Assembly: GCA_905221605.1 (NCBI GenBank) | Contig: CAJNDS010002708.1 | Coordinates: 270,001-309,440, forward strand | Length of the DNA: 39,440 nt | From: Symbiodinium natans | Lineage: Eukaryota; Sar; Dinophyceae; Suessiales; Symbiodiniaceae | Reading direction: 5' to 3' | Shown: piece by piece, positions 33,321-39,440 of the stretch | Layout of the letters: the number at the start of each line of letters is the position of its first letter | Position numbering within the stretch: the first letter of the stretch is position 1 | Notes under the pieces: generated by a model | Seen by the model: only the letters and a program-made list of their open reading frames with translations | The model's database searches: none | Told to the model about the DNA's origin: nothing | Position numbers and translations under genes: made by a program

Positions 33321-33380
33321 TCCTTCGAGGCCAAGAAGGCGTTGTACCCGAAGGGCTCCGAGCAGGCCAGCGGCAGCTGA
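33321..33380 (+). CDS. Candidate terminal exon
   Basis: Reads SFEAKKALYPKGSEQASGS to TGA, all codons G/C-ending except the first few. C-rich array left, G-rich array right. Possibly the C-terminus of a protein. The LYPKGSE tail recalls 25647-25745. Confidence 0.5.
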   Translation, partial: SFEAKKALYPKGSEQASGS

Positions 33381-33399
33381 GAGGGTTTTTGGGGTCAGG

Positions 33400-33485
33400 G
33401 GGTTTAGGGTTTAGGGTTTAGGGTTCAGGGTTCAGAGTTCTGGGTTCAGGGTTCAGGTTGTCGGTGTAGGGTGTAGGGTCTAGAT
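33400..33485 (+). repeat. TTTAGGG / TTCAGGG array
   Basis: G-rich units becoming degenerate. Confidence 0.85.
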
Positions 33486-33540
33486 GTTGGGTCCTTTGTG
33501 GGTACCCTCTTTGAGTCCGGGGTTGTGACATGTAGGGTAT

Positions 33541-33612
33541 CCAAAGCTAAACGATCGGGCTGGTTTTCGTACGGCCTTTGGGGTGTCATCGTTTCGAAGG
33601 AGCGCAGGAGGA
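33541..33612 (+). CDS. Candidate exon
   Basis: Reads PKLNDRAGFRTAFGVSSFRR and SAGG into a C-rich array. No clear splice sites. Function unknown. Confidence 0.35.
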
Positions 33613-33709
33613 CCCTAAACCCTAAACCCTAAACCCTAAACCCTAAACCCTAAACCCTAAACCCTAAACCCTAAACCCTAAACCCTAAACCCTAAACCCT
33701 AAACCCTAC
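33613..33709 (-). repeat. CCCTAAA array
   Basis: Fourteen perfect units ending just before the acceptor ACGTTTCAG. Confidence 0.97.
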
Positions 33710-33716
33710 GTTTCAG

Positions 33717-33778
33717 CCCCTAGATGGGGAAGGCACGTCGGTTGCGCGTGACATCTTAGTCAACCAAAAGCCGCAGAA
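33717..33778 (+). CDS. Exon with both splice sites
   Basis: Acceptor CTACGTTTCAG, 20 codons PLDGEGTSVARDILVNQKPQ plus two bases, donor GTGACA. GTGACATCTT occurs both inside the exon (33748) and at the donor (33779), so an alternative inner donor is possible. Confidence 0.5.
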
Positions 33779-33859
33779 GTGACATCTTGCTTAATCGGTT
33801 GTCGCCGTCGCATCTCTAACAGCATTGAAGGAGACACATTGCAGGAGACCCCTGCGCAG

Positions 33860-33929
33860 AGAGAGAGAGAGAGAGAAAAAAAATTAAAAAAACAAACTCG
33901 AGAGAGCGAGAGGGAGAGAGAGAGCGAAC

Positions 33930-33964
<35 letters not shown>

Positions 33965-33980
33965 AGAGAGAGAGAGAGTG
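33860..33980. repeat. GA microsatellite
   Basis: About 120 bp of (GA)n with interruptions and an A-rich patch. Open frames across it are artefacts. Confidence 0.97.
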
Positions 33981-34096
33981 AGACCTACGCCCTAGAATTC
34001 TCACCTCTCCATGATCCCTGAGGCCCAAAGCCCCAGACCTTAGAAACCCCGGAGGTCTTACGGGGACACCTGGGGCACTCTGGAGCTTCAAAGTTG

Positions 34097-34160
34097 GGTT
34101 TCGGTTTAGGGTTTAGGGTTTAGGGTTTAGGGTTTAGGGATAGGGCTTAGGGTTTATGTA
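34097..34160 (+). repeat. TTTAGGG array
   Basis: About six G-rich units with TATAGGG and CTTAGGG variants. Confidence 0.9.
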
Positions 34161-34182
34161 GGGTTTTTGCCCGTATCGCACA

Positions 34183-34314
34183 ATGAAGGGTCCATACAAA
34201 TGGAACCTGCAACTACTCCAAGATAGACAGGATAGCGTGTCCCAGGCTCCCACGGCGCCGAAGGCGAGCAAGCTCGAGGACCTGGGTGGTGCACCGAAAG
34301 CCCTGCAACCCTAA
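34183..34314 (+). CDS. Candidate exon(s) with ATG
   Basis: Open from ATG for 43 codons: MKGPYKWNLQLLQDRQDSVS, then QAPTAPKASKLEDLGGAP. Inner splice-like sites (GACAG at 34226, GTGGTG at 34285) may shorten it. Function unknown. Confidence 0.4.
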   Translation: MKGPYKWNLQLLQDRQDSVSQAPTAPKASKLEDLGGAPKALQP

Positions 34315-34407
34315 ACCCGGAACCGTCTGAGGAACCATTTGTAGATTAGTTAGGGGGCTTCAGTAACGGGGGTAGGACCCGGCCTTAAATCCTCCCCGTC
34401 ATCCCAG

Positions 34408-34463
34408 GAAGCTTACGCCACCTCTGTCCATCATCGATCTGTATTCACGCTTATCCTTGGGGG
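34408..34463 (+). CDS. Exon with both splice sites
   Basis: Acceptor CCCGTCATCCCAG, donor GTGTCT. Two frames open: KLTPPLSIIDLYSRLSLG, or EAYATSVHHRSVFTLILG, the latter phase-compatible with exon 34696. Function unknown. Confidence 0.45.
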
Positions 34464-34519
34464 GTGTCTGTGGGGATGGAGGGGGGGAGTGGGGGGTAGG
34501 GGGCGGCGTGTAATGGAAA

Positions 34520-34668
34520 CCCTAAACCCCAAAGCCTAAACCCTAAACACTAAACACTAAACCCTCAACCCTTAACCCTTAACCCTTAACCCTTAACCCT
34601 TAACCCTTATACCTTAAACCCTAAACCCTAAGCCCTAAGCCCTAAGCCCTAAACCCGAAACCCAACCC
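34520..34668 (-). repeat. CCCTTAA / CCCTAAG compound array
   Basis: C-rich array with a six-unit CCCTTAA block, then CCCTAAG. Confidence 0.95.
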
Positions 34669-34695
34669 TGAACCCCACCTCTGCTTCCCACGCAG

Positions 34696-34778
34696 TTGGC
34701 AGGACATCGAGCAGCTCACAAAGCTCAGCGAGGGCGAGCTCATGGAGAGGAAAGCTTCCCTAGCTGAGTGGCCTTCGG
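34696..34778 (+). CDS. 83-bp exon with both splice sites
   Basis: Acceptor CTGCTTCCCACGCAG (strong pyrimidine tract), one leading base, 27 codons WQDIEQLTKLSEGELMERKA and SLAEWPS plus one base, donor GTTTAG from the adjoining TTTAGGG array. Helical, G/C-ending codons. Function unknown. Confidence 0.65.
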
Positions 34779-34895
34779 GTTTAGGGTTTAGGGTTTAGGG
34801 TTTAGGGTGTAGGGTTTAGGGTTTAGGGCTTAGGGCTTAGGGCTTAGGGTTTAGGGTTCACAGTTTAGGGTTCACAGTTTAGGGTTTACAAGGTT
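34779..34895 (+). repeat. TTTAGGG / CTTAGGG array
   Basis: G-rich units beginning at the exon end, with TTCACAG variants at the 3' side. Confidence 0.95.
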
Positions 34896-34935
34896 TGAGG
34901 TTGAAAGTTTAGGGCGTAAGGATTTTGGGACTCAG

Positions 34936-34983
34936 GCTTTCGGCTGGCCTCTCGGAACGGCTCTTGATCACAAGCGGATGCTG
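34936..34983 (+). CDS. Exon with both splice sites
   Basis: Acceptor TTGGGACTCAG, reading AFGWPLGTALDHKRML, donor GTGTAT at 34984. Function unknown. Confidence 0.45.
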
Positions 34984-35065
34984 AGTGTATATAAACCCTG
35001 AAGCCCCAAACCCTGAACCCCAAACTCTGAGCGGTTTAGGGTTTAGGGCTTCTGCGTAGCTACAG

Positions 35066-35093
35066 GCCACGATTTTTTGATCCTCTACAAGGA
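35066..35093 (+). CDS. Micro-exon candidate
   Basis: Between acceptor GTAGCTACAG and donor GTAAAC, 28 nt; reads PRFFDPLQG or HDFLILYK. Very short, so low certainty. Confidence 0.3.
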
Positions 35094-35159
35094 GTAAACG
35101 AAGGGCGACAACGCCGCCCAAAAACAGGCCAAAAGGAACTGAAACCGCACACCTCCAAG

Positions 35160-35362
35160 CCCTAAACCCTAAACCCTACATCCTAGACCCTAAAACCTTA
35201 AAACCCTAAAACCCTAAAACCCTAAAACCCTAAAACCCTAAAACCCTAAAACCCTAAAACCCTAAAACCCTAAAACCCTAAAACCCTAAAACCCTAAAAC
35301 CCTAAAACCCTAAAACCCTAAAACCCTAAAACCTAAACCCTAAACCCTAAACCCTAAACCTC
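35160..35362 (-). repeat. CCCTAAAA octamer array
   Basis: About 18 perfect copies of the 8-mer CCCTAAAA flanked by CCCTAAA. It is the C-strand equivalent of the TTTTAGGG block at 3130-3590. Confidence 0.97.
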
Positions 35363-35396
35363 CAGATCCCCCAAAACCTTTCCGCAAGCAGTGCAG

Positions 35397-35434
35397 GGCT
35401 GAGTGAGACCCTTTGCGAACGCGTGGCCAATACG
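35397..35434 (+). CDS. Exon with both splice sites
   Basis: Acceptor AAGCAGTGCAG, leading phase 2, reading LSETLCERVANT, donor GTGCCC. Function unknown. Confidence 0.4.
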
Positions 35435-35446
35435 GTGCCCAGAATA

Positions 35447-35543
35447 GGGAATCCGAAGTACGGGCCCTTATTTTGGGTCCCCTGTTACATATTGCCCTTA
35501 TATACACTATACATCTTTGAGGGCCCATACTTCGGAACCCTTT
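35447..35543. repeat. Short fold-back element
   Basis: AATCCGAAGTACGGGCCC (35450) and GGGCCCATACTTCGGAACCC (35523) are inverted copies of about 18-20 bp around a 54-bp AT-rich loop. MITE-like or hairpin-forming. Confidence 0.8.
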
Positions 35544-35599
35544 GAGTCCCTTTCAACAAAGGCAAGGGACCATACGAAGGGACCATGGCTCCAACCTTA

Positions 35600-35632
35600 G
35601 AAGGGTTTAGGGTTTAGGGTTTAGGGTTTAGG
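35600..35632 (+). repeat. Short TTTAGGG array
   Basis: Four or five clean units. Confidence 0.95.
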
Positions 35633-35673
35633 GTTTTCTAAGAAGGGTTGTCGGTAGATGCGGCAGCCGCCAG

Positions 35674-35737
35674 GATAGCAGACATGTCTCCGGACGAGAA
35701 GTCGATGAAACCTGGCGGCAACCACCCTGAGCCTTAA
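35674..35737 (+). CDS. Candidate terminal exon
   Basis: Acceptor GCAGCCGCCAG, reading IADMSPDEKSMKPGGNHPEP to TAA. Function unknown. Confidence 0.45.
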
Positions 35738-35848
35738 ACCCTAAACCCTAAAACCTGAACCCTAAGCCCTAAACCGTACACCCTAAACCCAAAGCCCTAA
35801 ACCCTAAACCCTAAACCCTAAACCCTAAACCCTAAACCCTCAACCGCA
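35738..35848 (-). repeat. CCCTAAA array
   Basis: C-rich units with several variants, clean at the 3' end. Confidence 0.9.
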
Positions 35849-35924
35849 TCACCTGAGTATCGTACCAAGGCCCAACTCAAAAGCCCCGAAGCTCAAACGC
35901 CAAGCCCAACGGCTTGCAACATGA

Positions 35925-36085
35925 CTTAGGGTTTAGGGCTTAGGGCTTAGGGCTTAGGGCTGAGGGCTTAGGGCTTAGGGCTTAGGGTTTAGGGTTTAGG
36001 GTTTAGGGTTTAGGGTTTAGGGTTTCGGTTTTCGGTTTTCGTGGGGTTTAGGGTTTAGTGGCTTAGGGTTTAGGATTTCGCGTTC
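35925..36085 (+). repeat. CTTAGGG then TTTAGGG array
   Basis: A CTTAGGG block grades into TTTAGGG and then TTTTCGG words. Confidence 0.95.
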
Positions 36086-36380
36086 AGGGTTCCGTTACTG
36101 CAGCCTTCTCAAAGCCGTCTTGGGCTTTAGCTCTTAGGGCTTAGGGGTTCGGGCTTTCGGTGTGGTGTTATTTGAAAGCTTTGGAAGGCTTTTGGGTCTT
36201 GACAAGTTTGGACAGTTTCCAGATCTCCACTGTTTCAATGTTTCCTCGTTGTGCTGACAATCTTGGTAGATGACTTGGCAAGTCAACGTTGAGGGAGGCA
36301 GAGTCGTACATTGAAGTTGGCATTTCGTGTGCCTTGTGCTGATGTTAAAAGGTCGGGTTTAGGGTGGGGCTTAAGGGTAA

Positions 36381-36740
36381 GTGGGCCTGCGATTTGTATC
36401 TTCCCTTCTGGGTTCAAGAGCTTGTTTGGGAGTCTTTGTTCGGGTGCCAACTGCGAGCAGCCGTTATTGGCAGCTGCGCCGGTGCACACCGCATTCAAGC
36501 CAGCATCTGCTTGAAACGCTTGGAGGTTCATCGTACTTATTAGCAAAAGATAACTGTACTGCTAAGTGTACTTATGGCCACATTGGGCACTTAAGAGGCT
36601 TATGCGTGGGTGAGAAGCACAGTTATGATTGGCTAATAAGTAGTAATGAACCTCCAAGCACTTGCTTGCTGCTGCCCAACTCTGGTACCTGGGTGCCCCT
36701 TTTCCCGGAGCTTTGGAGCGAAGCTCCTGTTCACACTTAG
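36381..36740 (+). other. Unique island with open frame, split by fold-back element
   Basis: A 119-codon + frame containing SLLGSRACLGVFVRVPTASS at the start. Its middle third is the 142-bp fold-back element, so the frame is probably fortuitous there. The minus strand is also open to 36546. Upstream 36090-36380 is unique without a supported gene. Confidence 0.3.
36518..36659. mobile_element. 142-bp fold-back (MITE-like or hairpin precursor) element
   Basis: GCTTGGAGGTTCAT at 36518 and ATGAACCTCCAAGC ending 36659 are perfect inverted ends. Pairing continues inward through ACTTATTAGC / GCTAATAAGT and TAACTGT / ACAGTTA, giving arms of about 40 bp with few mismatches and a loop of about 60 bp. 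TGCTTG on both outer sides (36509, 36663) may be a target duplication with 3-4 bp of offset. Confidence 0.75.
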
Positions 36741-37056
36741 GGCTTAGGGTCTAGGGTTTGGTGGCTGGGGTTTAGGGTCTGAATTCTTCATACAAACTTG
36801 CATTTTTTTGGTCTCGGTTTGAGCTATGTGTATGCCTTTACACCTCAGTAGCCCCACATTTTCTCCAAAGTTGCCCCTAGCGGTTTGCTTGGAAGGATCA
36901 AGGCCCTCAACCCTAAGCCCTACTAAACTTTCCTTCTGTCCCTTAAGTTGAGGGGTTTTGGGTTAAAGGCCTTCTTGGCTTCAGTGTTTCTTAGTTCAGA
37001 CAGAGTTCTGGTGTATAGGGGCTAGGGTTTAGGATTTCGGGATCAGTACTCTCAGA

Positions 37057-37115
37057 ATCTACTAGAAAGCGGTACCCTGTATGAGGGGATCTACTAGAAA
37101 GTGGTACCCTGTATG
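37057..37115 (+). repeat. 27-bp near-tandem duplication
   Basis: ATCTACTAGAAAGYGGTACC plus CTGTATG at 37057-37083 and 37089-37115, one mismatch. The second copy starts the open frame described next. 36740-37050 is unique, with no supported gene. Confidence 0.95.
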
Positions 37116-37269
37116 GCTATCTGACACTTCATGCGAGTCCATCTCAGATGAGGTTGTTCTCCACACCCTCCCAGAAATCTGGGTAGCTCTGAAGGGCAGT
37201 CCCGAATTAAACGCGAATCGTCCCAACATATCAGGAATTCGACCCCTAGCCCCGGGAAAAAAAGTCCAA
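37086..37269 (+). CDS. Coding-like island, unknown protein
   Basis: About 60 codons reading GSTRKWYPVWLSDTSCESIS, DEVVLHTLPEIWVALKGSPE and LNANRPNISGIRPLAPGKK. Codon use is not GC-biased, unlike the small exons, and resembles a mobile-element relic. The minus strand is also open. Confidence 0.4.
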
Positions 37270-37320
37270 ACCAAAACCCTAAACCCTAAACCCTAAAAAC
37301 CCTAAACCCTAAACCCTAAA
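37270..37320 (-). repeat. CCCTAAA array
   Basis: Six C-rich units directly upstream of exon 37321. Confidence 0.95.
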
Positions 37321-37377
37321 CGGCAACTCTTTGCCTGTCCGAGGATGGAGGACCTGCGGTCGATGATTGAGAACAAG
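37321..37377 (+). CDS. Exon, 19 codons
   Basis: Reads RQLFACPRMEDLRSMIENK to donor GTGGTT. The acceptor is not visible at the array edge. Function unknown. Confidence 0.45.
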
Positions 37378-37430
37378 GTGGTTCAGCCCAAGCCCTGAAG
37401 CCCTTCACCAACCCCCCCCCCCCCCCCAAA

Positions 37431-37560
37431 CCCTCAAAGCTTCGAAACCCTAAATCTTAAACCCTAAACCCTAAACCCTAAACCCTAAACCCTAAACCCC
37501 AAACCCTCAAAGCTTCGAAGCCCTAAATCTTGAGCCCTAAACCCTGAGCCCTGAACCCTA
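37431..37560 (-). repeat. CCCTAAA array with 73-bp duplicated segment
   Basis: CCCTCAAAGCTTCGAARCCC and the following bases occur at 37431 and 37504 with three differences, bracketing a clean CCCTAAA block. Preceded by a C run. Confidence 0.9.
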
Positions 37561-37611
37561 CACGAGCTTGCAAGCGTCTCTGTGAAACGAGCCTTTTGCC
37601 CGCCATCCAAA
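37561..37611 (+). CDS. Exon with good donor
   Basis: Seventeen codons HELASVSVKRAFCPPSK ending at GTGAGG. It abuts a C-rich array; acceptor CACGAG at best. Function unknown. Confidence 0.45.
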
Positions 37612-37744
37612 GTGAGGTGTCCGGGGCTTCCTAAACCCTAAACACTAAACCCTGGACGTTTGGTCATGTCCCCTTTGTTCTTGACCACGGAACCTCGTCA
37701 TTGGCGTTAAAGCCTTCATGCCCTTAAGAGCGTAACCCTCAGGG

Positions 37745-37860
37745 TTCTGGGTTTTAGGCTTTAGGGTTTAGGGTTTAGGACTTAGGGTTTAGGGTTTTGG
37801 TTTTAGGGTTTAGGGTTTAGGGTTTAGGGTTTAGGGTTTAGGGTTTAGGGTTTAGGGTTC
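37745..37860 (+). repeat. TTTAGGG array
   Basis: About 14 G-rich units. The preceding 37630-37740 is unique, with a short open frame only. Confidence 0.95.
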
Positions 37861-37868
37861 CAGAGCAG

Positions 37869-37923
37869 GTGACGTCTGCCACAAGCGAGCCATCCAGGCT
37901 TGGCCATCCGGCATCGGGGTTGA
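37869..37923 (+). CDS. Exon with both splice sites
   Basis: Acceptor TTCCAGAGCAG, leading phase 2, reading DVCHKRAIQAWPSGIGV, donor GTAGGC. Function unknown. Confidence 0.45.
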
Positions 37924-37929
37924 GTAGGC

Positions 37930-38025
37930 AGGGTATAGGGTATGGGGTTTGGAGTTTAGGGTTTAGGGTTTAGGGTTTAGGGTTTAGGGTTGAGGGTTGA
38001 GGGTTTAGGGTTTAGGGTCCCGAAA
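37930..38025 (+). repeat. TTTAGGG array
   Basis: G-rich units with TTGAGGG variants. 38030-38180 contains degenerate G-rich words only. Confidence 0.9.
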
Positions 38026-38185
38026 GCCCTAAGCCCGAAACCCTCAACAACAGAACTTGGGTTTCGGGTAGGGTGAAGGGTTTGGGATGTAGGGTTTGTC
38101 GCCTAGGACTCAAGGAGTTAAGGGTTTAGGGTCGAGGGTTGTGTAGGGTCTAGTGGTTTAGGGTCGCAAGCCCATTTCTGTCTAG

Positions 38186-38272
38186 ATCGGATTTGCAAAA
38201 GGAAACAAAACCACGGAAAAAAGGATTGGGCTACCGGGCGTCGTCGTTTACCCTGAAGCCCCAATGGCCTGA
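38186..38272 (+). CDS. Candidate terminal exon
   Basis: Acceptor TTTCTGTCTAG, reading IGFAKGNKTTEKRIGLPGVV and VYPEAPMA to TGA. Function unknown. Confidence 0.45.
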   Translation: MGFAKGNKTTEKRIGLPGVVVYPEAPMA

Positions 38273-38454
38273 ACCCTCCCTCTCTTTCTCTCTCCCTGCC
38301 CCCCTCCCTAACACCCTAAAGCCGTAAAGCTCAAGAACCCCAAACCTCAATGCCCAAAATCCAAAAACACCAGAACCCTAAAAATCCCCCATAAAACCCC
38401 ACAACCCCAAAATCCAAAGCCCCCAAGCCCCCAAAGCCCCAAAGCCCCAAACCC

Positions 38455-38515
38455 CAAAACCCCTTAAACCCCTAAACCCCTAAACCATGAACCCTAAACC
38501 CTAAACCCCTAAAAC
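38455..38515 (-). repeat. CCCCTAAA / CCCTAAA array
   Basis: C-rich units upstream of exon 38517, after a C/A-rich low-complexity stretch (38320-38455). Confidence 0.85.
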
Positions 38516-38516
38516 C

Positions 38517-38591
38517 CTGAAGCGCTCGGAAGCCCGACAACCAGTGGAGGCTGGGCGATGCTTCTTCTACGGACATCCCATATTCCCCCCG
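38517..38591 (+). CDS. Candidate exon
   Basis: Reads LKRSEARQPVEAGRCFFYGH and PIFPP. An inner acceptor ACAACCAG at 38543 is possible. Function unknown. Confidence 0.4.
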
Positions 38592-38597
38592 AAAAAC

Positions 38598-38660
38598 ACA
38601 TATATGTTGTATATGTAAATATACATAGGTTTTATATATTGTATATATATATATACACCT
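38598..38660. repeat. AT-rich palindromic TATA tract
   Basis: ATATATGTTGTATATGTAAA followed by a (TA)n run; self-complementary at several offsets. The only strongly AT-rich site in the window. Confidence 0.8.
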
Positions 38661-38845
38661 TAATTAGGGTTTAGGTTTTGGGGTTTAAGGTTTAAGGTTT
38701 AAGGTTTAGGATATAAAAACCCGAACGCCTAAGCCCTAAACAACTTTGTTATGTGTTTTTTATGCCCATTGTAGTACATTTACCACCTATCTCCAACATA
38801 ATATGACAGCTTACTATTTTTGTATGTTAAAGCGCAGACTTACAG

Positions 38846-38907
38846 CTGCCGCCAGCAGGCCGCCCAAAGAACCGGAGCGCCGTATGCCGGAGCACACGCT
38901 CACGGAG
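38846..38907 (+). CDS. Exon with both splice sites
   Basis: Acceptor GCAGACTTACAG, leading phase 2, 20 codons AASRPPKEPERRMPEHTLTE (or the adjacent phase), donor GTCAGT. G/C-ending codons, in contrast with the AT-rich sequence upstream. Function unknown. Confidence 0.55.
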
Positions 38908-39069
38908 GTCAGTCTTCGAAGGGAAGCCTAAAGGGCTTCGGACTCAGGGTTTAGGGTCCTAGTTTTGTGCAAGTATTCAATTTTTTGGGCTTGCGAGGGG
39001 TACCGGGAAAGACTTCCTAGAAGCGATCCCTCATCCTACTACCCTACATGCCCAAAATATGTTCCATGC

Positions 39070-39160
39070 AGACCCTGTCTACCTAAGTAGACAATTAGCC
39101 CTAGCTCCATGTACCCTTAGGGGTTCTTATAAGGGTCTGTCCTTCAGTCCCTTAAGCACC
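39070..39160. repeat. Dispersed repeat family B, copy
   Basis: TTCTTATAAGGGTCTGTCC and CAGTCCCTTAAG match 12981-13014. Surroundings 38910-39285 otherwise hold no supported gene. Confidence 0.75.
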
Positions 39161-39289
39161 CGCTGTGCTTCCTGTAAATCCAGTACTGTCTGCAGATTGT
39201 TTGGGTTTTGAGGTTTAGCCAAGGCTTGCCGCAAACCTAAACCCAAAAGGCCTAAAGCCAAAACCCTACACCCTCAACCAAATTGCCAG

Positions 39290-39331
39290 AGGAGCCATTT
39301 GGCTCAAGGGGTCCGTCTTGAGGCTTGAATG
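39290..39331 (+). CDS. Small exon with both splice sites
   Basis: Acceptor CAAATTGCCAG, one leading base, GAIWLKGSVLRLE plus TG, donor GTGAAG. Phase-compatible with the next exon across a 41-bp intron, which would be very short. Confidence 0.4.
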
Positions 39332-39372
39332 GTGAAGGCTCATACCCAACTTTTCATTGAGTCGCTATGCAG

Positions 39373-39440
39373 TCACTGTACCAAACAGAGGAATGCGCAG
39401 CACATCAAGCTGAGCAAGCCTGAACCCAGAGCTACCGAAG
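39373..39440 (+). CDS. Exon running off the window end (partial)
   Basis: Acceptor TCGCTATGCAG, one leading base, then HCTKQRNAQHIKLSKPEPRA and TE. The 3' end is outside the window. Function unknown. Confidence 0.45.

Noticed and set aside
33779-34091. 80-91 codon frames across the GA microsatellite
   Set aside because: Only Arg/Glu or Ser/Leu dipeptide repeats from (GA)n.
39291-39306. AGCCATTTGGCTCAAG, resembling the end of the dinoflagellate spliced-leader (AGCCATTTTGGCTCAAG) with one T missing
   Set aside because: It lies inside a short exon-like frame (GAIWLKG), lacks the first part of the leader and any donor-like GT directly after it, and is partly a simple palindrome. Worth a search for relict leaders, but not enough for a call.
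1-39440. Interpretation as a true chromosome end or subtelomere
   Set aside because: Arrays are short, variant-rich, in both orientations and interleaved with exon-like islands over the whole window; no terminal uninterrupted tract is present.
1-39440. CRISPR arrays, bacterial operons, promoters or terminators
   Set aside because: The sequence is eukaryotic. The regular repeats are telomere-like heptamers without spacers, and no bacterial gene features were seen.

Overview
This is a eukaryotic nuclear window with no bacterial-style genes. Its dominant component is heptamer sequence of the TTTAGGG/CCCTAAA (plant-type telomere) family. I count roughly 80 separate arrays, 20 to 515 bp long, in both orientations and all through the window, so it is not a chromosome end. 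TTTAGGG-type telomeres occur in plants, many algae, chromerids and dinoflagellates. I favour a dinoflagellate or close alveolate for three reasons: all plausible exons lie on one strand, the exons are tiny and dispersed, and fragments of ubiquitin-protease (C19) and ASCH-type coding sequence are present. That assignment is an inference.

Between the arrays lie islands of 40-270 bp (one of about 430 bp) of ordinary, more GC-rich sequence. Many begin directly after a YNCAG or TTTAG acceptor, stay open in a + strand frame, and end at a GT donor (GTGAGC, GTAAGT, GTAAGG, GTGGGC, GTTTAG). I read them as exons of one very large, or several tandem, + strand genes whose introns are largely telomere-like repeat. 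The clearest case is 26576-26636 / 26706-27136. The 69-bp intron between them is nothing but TTTAGGG/TTGAGGG units; the repeat supplies both GTTTAG donor and TTTAG acceptor, and the frame is preserved across it. A second compact case is the 75-bp intron 8498-8572. Most single islands are short enough to be open by chance, so individual exon calls carry modest confidence; the strength is in the repeated pattern.

Recognisable coding: 10326-10594 carries a C19/USP-like His box (catalytic-type His in SGHYRS, followed by YYTDDG). 17008-17600 carries an ASCH-like domain followed by a USP Cys box (NLGNTCFLNS), in three reading frames, so it looks decayed. 26576-27488 is a three-exon coding run of unknown family. 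Everything else is unnamed.

Layout: 1-700, 11-bp minisatellite and first exon candidate. 700-9100, closely spaced short islands and arrays, including a long TTTTAGGG octamer block. 9100-10800, unique sequence with the USP His-box exon. 10800-16130, islands and arrays, with the largest array at 15314-15828. 16130-19800, the largest repeat-poor stretch, with the ASCH/USP relic and a 251-bp exon. 19800-35740, islands and arrays with many private repeat variants (CCCCAAA, CCCCTAAA, CCCTAAAA and others). 35740-39440, mixed unique sequence with a strong 142-bp fold-back element and more exon candidates, the last running off the end.

Array orientation is not random around exons: C-rich units tend to sit upstream of the acceptor and G-rich units downstream of the donor. 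Many introns are therefore inverted repeats whose ends could pair in the pre-mRNA.
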